NCBI GenBank assembly: GCA_021325385.1
Contig: JAJPHH010000079.1
Location: 27,560 to 91,559, forward strand
DNA from: Alphaproteobacteria bacterium
GTDB taxonomy: Bacteria > Pseudomonadota > Alphaproteobacteria > Rhizobiales > Beijerinckiaceae
DNA: 64,000 nt
Reading direction: 5' to 3'
Shown here piece by piece: positions 58,423-64,000 of the stretch. A model generated the notes under the pieces. That model was not told the origin of the DNA and made no database searches. It was given only the letters and a program-made list of their open reading frames with translations. Position numbers and translations under genes: made by a program. The number at the start of each line of letters is the position of its first letter. Position 1 is the stretch's first letter.

Positions 58423-59376
58423 TCATTGCAGTCCGATCGACGAGGTGAAGGAGGCGGCGTTCGTCGTGTAGTTGATGGCGTTATTGCCGAACGTCGTTAG
58501 CCCGCCCCCGCCTGTACTGACGGTCGGGCTGCCCGTGTGGGCGATGATCGAGCTGTCCAGGGAGATCGACGCGTTCGACCCGTCCGCTCGAAGAGCGGTC
58601 TCGACATGGGCGAAGCCGCTCCGCTCGACCATCACATGTACTTTTCCCGCGGTTCCGTTCGCCTGAACCGCTTGCCCCGATATGTTGCCGAAAGCGCAGT
58701 TCGATACCGACGTATGCACCGAGCCGGAGGCGCTCGCCGACCCATCCGACAGGATGCCGATTGGCGAGAAAGAGACGGTGCAATTGTCTTTGAACGTCGC
58801 CCGGGCCAAGGTGCCGCCTTGCGGCTGGACGACGACGTCGTCGGCGCCGTTCCCATAGATGCTGGTCGCGCTGACGGTCAAATCCGCCACGACGCCGGCG
58901 CCGTTGCCGGGTTTGAAATTCACGCCCACTCCGGTGAAGCCGTAGACTTGCGAGCCGGCAAGGCCCAGCGATCCGCCGGAATTGAACTGAACGCCGTTGA
59001 GACCGGATCCCTGCCCTTCGATAGTGAGTCCCTGCAAATTGACGCCGTCGCCCGCCGCCGCGTTGATCGTCACCGCGTTCTGACCGGGCGAGGCCAGGAC
59101 GCCAGCCGTTCCGACGCCGGTATTGATCACATTGACCGCGAAATTGATCGTCATCGAACCGTAACCGGCCGGATCGAGAATATCGATTTCGCCTTTCGGG
59201 GCGATGATGTTGTTGAGGACGTACTGCAAAGTGCGGCACGGGCTGGCGACGGCGCCGCAGCCGGCCGTATCGGTTCCGCGCCCTGAAACCCAGGCTCGGG
59301 AGGAGGCGGCCTGAGCCGGCGCGGCGAGACAAAGAAACGCGCAGGCCGAAAGCAACAATGAAACCCTTCTTGGCAT
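58423..59376 (-). CDS. Secreted beta-helix-like protein, function unknown
   Basis: Protein of 317 residues with a Sec signal peptide (MPRRVSLLLSACAFLCLAAPAQA). The mature part opens SSRAWVSGRGTDTAGCGAVASPCRTLQYVLNNIIAPKGEIDIL, a pattern seen in right-handed parallel beta-helix proteins, and continues with Gly/Asn/Val/Ser-rich repeats typical of such solenoids. No catalytic motif is recognised. AAGGAAGGG lies before the ATG at 59376. A sigma-70 promoter and a lux-box-like palindrome lie upstream, so it may be controlled by the LuxR-type regulator. Confidence 0.82.
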   Translation of the reverse strand: MPRRVSLLLSACAFLCLAAPAQAASSRAWVSGRGTDTAGCGAVASPCRTLQYVLNNIIAPKGEIDILDPAGYGSMTINFAVNVINTGVGTAGVLASPGQNAVTINAAAGDGVNLQGLTIEGQGSGLNGVQFNSGGSLGLAGSQVYGFTGVGVNFKPGNGAGVVADLTVSATSIYGNGADDVVVQPQGGTLARATFKDNCTVSFSPIGILSDGSASASGSVHTSVSNCAFGNISGQAVQANGTAGKVHVMVERSGFAHVETALRADGSNASISLDSSIIAHTGSPTVSTGGGGLTTFGNNAINYTTNAASFTSSIGLQ

Positions 59377-59563
59377 AGCCCTTCCTTTCGATTGTCCAGA
59401 TGGTCGCGAGAAATAGGCGAAGCCCGTGTACGGCCGGCGGGGACGCCGCGAGCCGCGTCGGAAGCCTGAGAGCCGGCCATAGCGGCGGCGGTTGCGGTCG
59501 GCAGAGGCTGCGAAACGCGTGCGGCCGCTCTCATCCAAGCCCCCGGCCCGATGTACTTGAACG

Positions 59564-59592
59564 ATCTAATCGGCCTGAATCGCCAGGGTCAA
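59564..59592 (-). promoter_or_regulatory. Predicted sigma-70 promoter of the secreted beta-helix protein gene
   Basis: On the minus strand TTGACC (59587-59592) and TTAGAT (59564-59569) are separated by 17 bases. The lux-box-like site ends 15 bases upstream of the -35, a position from which an activator could contact RNA polymerase. Confidence 0.55.
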
Positions 59593-59607
59593 GCGCGAAA
59601 CGCGCGA

Positions 59608-59627
59608 ACCTATCTAAATAGGGAGGT
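59608..59627. promoter_or_regulatory. Lux-box-like element, imperfect
   Basis: ACCTATCT-N8-AGGT over 20 bp. The left half is identical in its first eight bases to the perfect palindrome at 60529-60548, and the ACCT-N12-AGGT frame of lux boxes is kept. It precedes the promoter of the secreted beta-helix protein gene. Confidence 0.5.
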
Positions 59628-59681
59628 TTCTGAACGTACCTCCGCGCTCGATCCGGAGGGACAATGTTCCTCGCAGGCGCT

Positions 59682-60395
59682 TCACATCTCGCCGCGCAAG
59701 ATCAGCAGCGCCACCGCCTCGATGCGCGAGCGCACGCCGAGCTTCCGCTTGGCGCTCTCGATATGGAAATGCGCGGTGGCCGTGGAAACGCCAAGCCGCC
59801 GGCCGATTTCCGCGTCGGAGCGACCGTCGGCGACCCATTGCACGCACTCCGTCTCGCGCGGCGTCAGCGGCGCCGTTTCCGGGACCGTGGCGCCGGCGGC
59901 GCCGCGACAGCGGTGATGAATGGCGAGCGAGATCATATGCAATAGGGCCCGGTCCTCGACCGAAAGCCGGCGCGGCGCGAAGGACGCCAAGGTGAGCAGG
60001 CCGTGATAGCCGGCCGGACCATGGATCGGCACCGCGAAGACTTCGCGCCAGCCATACGCTTTGAAAGCCGCATGGATTTCGCGCTCTTGCCGGTTCAATT
60101 TCCGCTCGGCGCTGATTTCGGTCCACAGAAAAGGGGTCATGCGCCGCCGCGATTCCGCGACGATGAAGTCGTCCTGCATGAAATTGCGCGACATATAGAG
60201 ATCGAGCCAACTTTTCGGCCAATCGTTGAAGAAGAAGCGCGCGGTGCGCCGCCGGCCGATTCCGACCCAGGCGCCGCAGGCGCAGCCGGCGAAACCGTAG
60301 CTCCTGGTCAGGCTCCGGTATTCTTCGATCAGGCCCTCGACCTCGCCCGGCGCCGCGCAGCGCGCGACGAAATTCACAGCCTCGTCCGACCGCAT
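59682..60395 (-). CDS. LuxR family regulator with autoinducer-binding domain (LuxR solo)
   Basis: Regulator of 237 residues. The N-terminal autoinducer-binding domain has W63, Y67 and D76 at the spacing of TraR W57, Y61 and D70, but the following proline is F77. The C-terminal GerE HTH reads LTPRETECVQWVADGRSDAEIGRRLGVSTATAHFHIESAKRKLGVRSRIEAV. The ATG at 60395 has GGGGGG upstream. No luxI synthase gene is in the window, so it may respond to an external or distantly encoded signal. Two lux-box-like sites flank it. Confidence 0.88.
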   Translation of the reverse strand: MRSDEAVNFVARCAAPGEVEGLIEEYRSLTRSYGFAGCACGAWVGIGRRRTARFFFNDWPKSWLDLYMSRNFMQDDFIVAESRRRMTPFLWTEISAERKLNRQEREIHAAFKAYGWREVFAVPIHGPAGYHGLLTLASFAPRRLSVEDRALLHMISLAIHHRCRGAAGATVPETAPLTPRETECVQWVADGRSDAEIGRRLGVSTATAHFHIESAKRKLGVRSRIEAVALLILRGEM

Positions 60396-60777
60396 ATGCC
60401 CCCCAATAGCGAAACGTCGGAACAGGCTAACGCGACCGGGCGCGACCGTCGATGAGCTTCCGGGTCGCGAAACGGCGGGGCCGCCGGCCAAGCGCAATTT
60501 GGCGCAAGCGCGGCGTTTTCCTGCGCAAACCTATCTGACCAGATAGGTCCAGGATCGCTGAGGCTCGGCTATCGTGGCGACGGTTTCAGGGCTGGACAGC
60601 GGGCGGTCGCAACGAACTGCCGCGCATCGGGCGGCGATGGACCGTCGCGGCGCGGTTCGCTGTTAACGCGGCGCTGCGGACGAAACTCGCCGGCGCGTAG
60701 TTTCCGGCGTAAAACCGCCGCGGCGACCCGCCGTCCAGCCTGCATCGGCTTTTGAGCGAAGGTAGGAGGAGCCATCG
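60396..60777. other. Divergent intergenic region with lux box
   Basis: About 380 bases between the LuxR-type gene (minus) and a small secreted protein (plus). It holds the perfect 20-bp palindrome at 60529-60548. A TATCGT at 60570-60575 lies where a -10 would fall if the box replaced the -35 of a rightward promoter. Nothing else recognised. Confidence 0.6.
60529..60548. promoter_or_regulatory. Lux-box-like palindrome, perfect
   Basis: ACCTATCTG-AC-CAGATAGGT: perfect 9-bp arms around a 2-bp centre, the size and ACCT...AGGT frame of known lux boxes. It is 133 bases upstream of the LuxR-type start and about 230 bases before the small secreted protein gene; a rightward promoter with the box centred near -43 would fit class II activation. 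Confidence 0.65.
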
Positions 60778-60999
60778 ATGAAAAAGATCTGGACAGTGCT
60801 TGCGGCTGGCCTATTCGCAGCTTGCGTCTCGGCGCCGGCCTTTGCGGGCAACCACAGCAATTTCGGCGTGGAGCGCCCCGGACAGACCTGCGCCGCGGCC
60901 ATTCACCAGAAACATCCCGAACTCAAGGGAAAGGCCTTCAGCAACGAATGGGGCAAGTGCAAGGCCGATCCGACCGGCTATCTGCAGTCGCACGCCTGA
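60778..60999 (+). CDS. Small secreted protein, function unknown
   Basis: Protein of 73 residues with a clear signal peptide (MKKIWTVLAAGLFAACVSAPAFA, cleavage before GNH). The mature part is about 50 residues with two cysteines (GQTCAAAI and GKCKADP), which could form a disulfide. No family recognised. TAGGAGGAG precedes the ATG. It lies downstream of a lux-box-like site, so it may be quorum-regulated. Confidence 0.75.
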   Translation: MKKIWTVLAAGLFAACVSAPAFAGNHSNFGVERPGQTCAAAIHQKHPELKGKAFSNEWGKCKADPTGYLQSHA

Positions 61000-61179
61000 G
61001 AGGCGCCCGGCGCGGCGCACGGCGCCCGACGCCTCGCCCTACGGCCGGCGTCGAAGACGGGGCAAAATGGATCGACGCTGCTCGACGCACGCCGGAGAGC
61101 GCCGCCGGCTAACTCGATGAGCGCCCATGAGTACGCGCAAATCGCCGCGCAACTCCCGTCTCCTCGCAGCGTCGGCCGC

Positions 61180-61809
61180 TCAGCCTAGACACGCCCGCGC
61201 CAGATCCTGAAAGGCGCGGGCGCGATGCGACAGCGCGCGCGAGCCGTCGGCGGGAAGGCCGTGCTTCTCCTCGGCGCTCATCTCGCCGAAGCTGCGGTCG
61301 TGCCCGTCGGGTACGAAAATCGGATCGTAGCCGAAGCCGCGCTCGCCGCGCGGCGGGAAGACGAGCGCGCCGTCGACGCGGCCTTCGAAATTTTCGACGT
61401 GATCGTCCGGCCAGGCGAGGGCCAGCGCGCTGACGAAATAAGCGCGCCATGGCGGCGGCGCGCCCATCGCCTCGAGCTCGGCCTCGATGCGGCGCATGGC
61501 GGCGGCGAAGTCCTTTCCCTCCCCGGCCCAACGCGCCGAATAGACGCCCGGCGCGCCGCCCAGCGCCTCGACGCAAAGTCCGGAATCGTCGGCGAGGGCG
61601 GGCAGGCCGGAGGCGCGCGAAGCGGCAATCGCCTTCAGCGTCGCGTTGGCGGCGAAAGTCTCGCCGGTCTCTTCCGGCTCGGCGAGGCCGAGCGCGCCGG
61701 CGCTGACGACGTCGATCGCATAAGGCGCGAGCAGCTCGCGCAGCTCCCTGAGCTTGCCGCTGTTATGCGTGGCGGCGACGAGACGGCCGGCGAGTTTGCG
61801 ATGGGTCAT
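61180..61809 (-). CDS. rdgB: Non-canonical purine NTP pyrophosphatase (RdgB/HAM1)
   Basis: House-cleaning enzyme of 209 residues hydrolysing ITP, dITP and XTP to monophosphates. Motifs: [18 protein letters not shown] at the N-terminus, [36 protein letters not shown] and [42 protein letters not shown]. Length and ending are normal. It stands alone, with a long hairpin repeat downstream of its neighbour on the right. Confidence 0.95.
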   Translation of the reverse strand: MTHRKLAGRLVAATHNSGKLRELRELLAPYAIDVVSAGALGLAEPEETGETFAANATLKAIAASRASGLPALADDSGLCVEALGGAPGVYSARWAGEGKDFAAAMRRIEAELEAMGAPPPWRAYFVSALALAWPDDHVENFEGRVDGALVFPPRGERGFGYDPIFVPDGHDRSFGEMSAEEKHGLPADGSRALSHRARAFQDLARACLG

Positions 61810-62166
61810 GGGCGATGGCGCTTTCGAACCGAGTGACTATTCCGTCATTGCAAAAGCCGAACGAAGAGTCTTCTCACTGACCTGCGAGCGGATCGCGTCG
61901 TCTCCCCACAAGAGCGCGGAAGAGCGCAATCCGTCATTGTTGGAACGCCAAGCCAAACGCGCCGAGCGGAGAGGCTGTCAAGGATGCGAAGCACCGCCTT
62001 CGGCGGCGGCGCGCGACATGTCGCGCGCCGTCCTTGACAGCCTCTCCGCTCGGCGCCCATGGGCCAGCGTTCCAACAATGACGGATTGCGCTCCCCAGGC
62101 GCCTGGTTTCCTCCAACGGGATCAGCCGCGCCAAGTTCGATATCCTACTCCGCCGGGAGCACTTAA
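61810..62166. other. Intergenic region filled by a long nested hairpin
   Basis: About 360 bases between rdgB (start 61809) and the M48 lipoprotein gene (stop 62167), both on the minus strand. Roughly half is the nested palindrome at 61922-62093. Open frames here only reflect the repeat. Confidence 0.65.
61922..62093. repeat. Nested palindromic repeat (MITE-like hairpin)
   Basis: Three nested perfect inverted repeats: outer arms of 27 bp (61922-61948 with 62067-62093, starting GAGCGCAATCCGTCATTG), middle arms of 26 bp (61959-61984 with 62031-62056) and a central 22-bp palindrome (62008-62029). Together they form a stem-loop of about 170 nt. The size, near-perfect arms and intergenic position resemble a miniature inverted-repeat element, with no transposase. 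The outer arm contains GTCATTG as in the smaller elements at 12667 and 42005. Confidence 0.85.
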
Positions 62167-63651
62167 TTAGTCGGCCACGATCTTGTACCTTTGCCCCGGC
62201 TGCAGCGGCCCGCCTTTCTCGAGGCCGTTGAGCAGCAGGAAATGCTCGAGCGGGCGATCCGAGACCGCCATCCGCGCCGCGATCCCGTCGGCCGTGTCGC
62301 CGGCCTTAGCGGCGACGATCTCGATCCGCGCCGGATGGACCGAGGACGCTTCCTGCGGGCTCAGGCGGTGAAACGAGGCGATCGAGGCGCGGAAGCGCTC
62401 GTCGACCGAAGGCGTCAGCGCATGGGCGGCGAAGATCAGCCGATAGACCTTGTCCCCGAGGCGCACCGCGCCAAGCCGGAAGCTCCATTGCTCGCCTTGC
62501 GCGACCGCGGTCGCGGCGGGCAGATCGTTCACCGTCATCTTCTCGACGCCGGACGTCTTGACGCCCTCGATCCAGCCGGAGGCGATCGCCGCATCGAGGC
62601 CTGTCGACGGATCGATGGCGACGCTGTCGAGCCTTAGCGCCTGCGCCCCCGAATCGCCGACGCCGATCAGGGCCGCCGCCTGATTGTCGAGCACGAACCC
62701 GTCCGGCGCGCTGAAGGCGAAGCCGAGCTTGGGATGGATGAAGCGCGCGCCGCGGACCAGGCCTTGCGTCGAATCGTCGCCGAACACCAGCCCGTCGATC
62801 GCGGCAAGATAGGCGTCGCGGCCGGTCTCGCCTGCGCCGGGCGGACCAAGCGCCCGCGCCTCCTGCAGGGCGGCCGCGACGCGCTCGGGCGTCGAGGGAT
62901 GCGTCGACATGATGTCCGGCTTGGCGCTGGTGCTGTCGCCGAGCAATTGCGCGCGCAGCGCGGTCGAGCGGCCAAGCGAAGCCAGAAAGCGCGACGCCGC
63001 GTAAGGGTCGTAGCCGGCCGCGGCGATGTCCTTGATGCCGATCTTGTCGGCCTCGAATTCCTGCTCGCGCGAGAAATGGGCGAGCGACAGCTTGGCTTTC
63101 GCCTCTTCTTCCTGGCCCTCTTGCGGCCGGCCGAGCACGTCGGTCGAGACGCGCGAGAACAGGGCCGCGGTCTTGACCAGTTCGGCGCGCTTGGCGGCGT
63201 GGCGGGCGGTGATATGGGCGATCTCATGCGCCATGACCGCGGCGATCTCCGACGTGTCGTTGGCGAGCGCGAGCAGGCCGCGGGTGACGAAAATGTCGCC
63301 GGACGGCAGCGCGAAGGCGTTGACGATCGGCGAATTGAGGATGGTGACGCGATAGGGCTCGCCCGGCGACTGGCCGTTGGCGGCGAGCCGGGTCAGCACG
63401 CCGTTGAGATAGCGCTCCGTCGCCGGCGCGTCGCACTCGCCGCCGAACAGATTGACCAGCTTGCGGCGCTCGGCCGCCGCCGCCGCGGCGGCGCCGCCGG
63501 TCGTGCGCGGCGCAGCGCTGGGCACGGCGCTCGCGATCTGCTTGCCGTTGTCGTAGCTGGAGCAGGCCGCGACGAGCAAAGGCGCGAGCAGAGCCAGCGC
63601 GGCGACGAGCCGTCCGCCTTTCCCGCTTCTTGCGCCCACGCCGCCGCTCAT
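62167..63651 (-). CDS. M48-family metalloprotease lipoprotein with LysM-like C-terminus
   Basis: Zinc protease of 494 residues, probably anchored to a membrane facing the periplasm. A lipobox LLVAAC gives lipidation at C30. The zinc motif HEIAH is at 142-146 and the third ligand lies in EFEADK near 200. The C-terminal 50 residues (IVAAKAGDTADGIAARMAVSDRPLEHFLLLNGLEKGGPLQPGQRYKIV) form a LysM-like domain for peptidoglycan. The middle part is unassigned. Similar to BepA/YfgC-type quality-control proteases but without the TPR region. It overlaps the next gene upstream by four bases. Confidence 0.9.
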   Translation of the reverse strand: MSGGVGARSGKGGRLVAALALLAPLLVAACSSYDNGKQIASAVPSAAPRTTGGAAAAAAAERRKLVNLFGGECDAPATERYLNGVLTRLAANGQSPGEPYRVTILNSPIVNAFALPSGDIFVTRGLLALANDTSEIAAVMAHEIAHITARHAAKRAELVKTAALFSRVSTDVLGRPQEGQEEEAKAKLSLAHFSREQEFEADKIGIKDIAAAGYDPYAASRFLASLGRSTALRAQLLGDSTSAKPDIMSTHPSTPERVAAALQEARALGPPGAGETGRDAYLAAIDGLVFGDDSTQGLVRGARFIHPKLGFAFSAPDGFVLDNQAAALIGVGDSGAQALRLDSVAIDPSTGLDAAIASGWIEGVKTSGVEKMTVNDLPAATAVAQGEQWSFRLGAVRLGDKVYRLIFAAHALTPSVDERFRASIASFHRLSPQEASSVHPARIEIVAAKAGDTADGIAARMAVSDRPLEHFLLLNGLEKGGPLQPGQRYKIVAD

Positions 63652-64000
63652 GGCTCCTGCGTCTCTCCTGTCGCGGCCCCGCCGACCCGCTCGACAGCGT
63701 CCGGCTCGGATATTTCCATCCGCACGCCGAACCGATTGTCGAGCGCGCCGCGAACCCTGATCCTCGCGCCGGCCAGCGCGGGAATCGAAATTCCCGCCCG
63801 CTCGAAGACCTTGGCCCGCTTTTTTGGGATCACGATCGTGAACCCGCGATGAAGCCCGAAATCGAGGTAATAGCGATTCCGGCCCTCGCCGACCCGCGAC
63901 GGCGTCCCTTCGACCAATGTAAATTGGCCGTCACGCTTTCGTAAATTGTCGAGATCGGCCGCGTCAACGATCGCATAATATGGATCGCGCCAGAGGCCAA
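63648..64000 (-). CDS. Thermonuclease-family-like protein, C-terminal part (cut by window edge)
   Basis: The reading frame is open to the right edge of the window, so the 5' end is missing. The visible 116 or so residues read LWRDPYYAIVDAADLDN, FTLVEGTPSRVGEGRNRYYLDFG and RGFTIVIPKKRAKVFERAG, which resemble the C-terminal region found after a staphylococcal-nuclease-like domain in many alphaproteobacterial proteins. A TTG at 63917 could be called as a start, but the similarity continues beyond it. The stop overlaps the protease start (ATGA). Confidence 0.65.
   Translation of the reverse strand, partial: GLWRDPYYAIVDAADLDNLRKRDGQFTLVEGTPSRVGEGRNRYYLDFGLHRGFTIVIPKKRAKVFERAGISIPALAGARIRVRGALDNRFGVRMEISEPDAVERVGGAATGETQEP

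Larger units (their letters stand above)
59377..59681. other. Intergenic region with promoter and lux-box-like site
   Basis: About 305 bases between the secreted beta-helix protein gene and the 3' end of the LuxR-type gene. It holds the predicted promoter at 59564-59592 and the lux-box-like palindrome at 59608-59627. No coding potential is seen. Confidence 0.6.

Noticed and set aside
61845..62170. Small open frames in the rdgB to protease gap
   Set aside because: They arise from the nested palindrome and read almost the same on both strands; no ribosome binding site or family pattern.
1..64000. CRISPR arrays, tRNA and rRNA genes, phage or transposase genes
   Set aside because: I looked for regular direct repeats, cloverleaf-like sequences, conserved rRNA words and transposase or integrase proteins and found none; the repeats present are inverted and intergenic.

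Overview
The window is GC-rich bacterial DNA, almost fully coding. Its gene families point to an alphaproteobacterium, most likely Hyphomicrobiales: a DUF1476 ATPase-inhibitor gene, a four-subunit soxBDAG sarcosine oxidase, many ABC uptake systems and a Crp/Fnr regulator of the type common in that order. I cannot name a genus. There are no rRNA or tRNA genes, CRISPR arrays, transposases or phage genes. The region reads as a chromosomal nutrient-scavenging neighbourhood.

Layout. (1) 91-4810, minus strand: a complete branched-chain amino acid-type (Liv) ABC transporter. (2) 4954-18560: sugar or sugar-acid catabolism, with an aldo/keto reductase, a plus-strand operon 6157-12604 (GntR/FCD regulator, enolase-superfamily dehydratase, sugar ABC transporter, SDR dehydrogenase, aldose epimerase) and a minus-strand operon 18560-12782 (AraF-like sugar ABC transporter, DgoD-like dehydratase, second GntR). 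(3) 18981-36789: the most unusual part, a gene set whose enzymes suggest breakdown of a cyclic nitrogen compound. It has an 8-oxoguanine-deaminase-like enzyme, a hydantoinase-like amidohydrolase, an N-carbamoylsarcosine-amidase-like hydrolase, an enamidase-like hydrolase, DUF1989 and DUF1185 proteins, a class II aldolase, an aminotransferase, an HDAC-like deacetylase, an aldehyde dehydrogenase, an NMT1/SsuA-type ABC importer, a protein with the archaeosine-synthase motif, and a lysine-less aminotransferase relative. Every operon here carries one copy of the same 25-bp palindrome at its promoter, and the block ends with a GntR regulator. (4) 37144-43390: a polyol-type ABC transporter with a sorbitol/xylitol-type dehydrogenase and an AraC regulator. 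(5) 43665-49870: sarcosine oxidase with a divergent GlxA/GbdR-type regulator. (6) 49902-64000: a mixed tail with a frameshifted PLP-enzyme gene, a histidine kinase and response regulator, Crp/Fnr, DUF1476, a peptide-binding protein, an ArsR/SRPBCC pair, a LuxR-type regulator with two lux-box-like palindromes beside genes for secreted proteins, RdgB, an M48 lipoprotein and the end of a thermonuclease-like gene.

The blocks share a logic of uptake, one or two committed ring-opening or dehydration steps, then oxidation to central metabolites, each under a local regulator. In region 3 the proposed flow is import, deamination, cyclic-amide opening, carbamoyl removal, transamination and oxidation of the semialdehyde. 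The substrate is not identifiable from sequence alone. If it is N-methylhydantoin or creatinine-like, the sarcosine oxidase 8 kb away would take the product.
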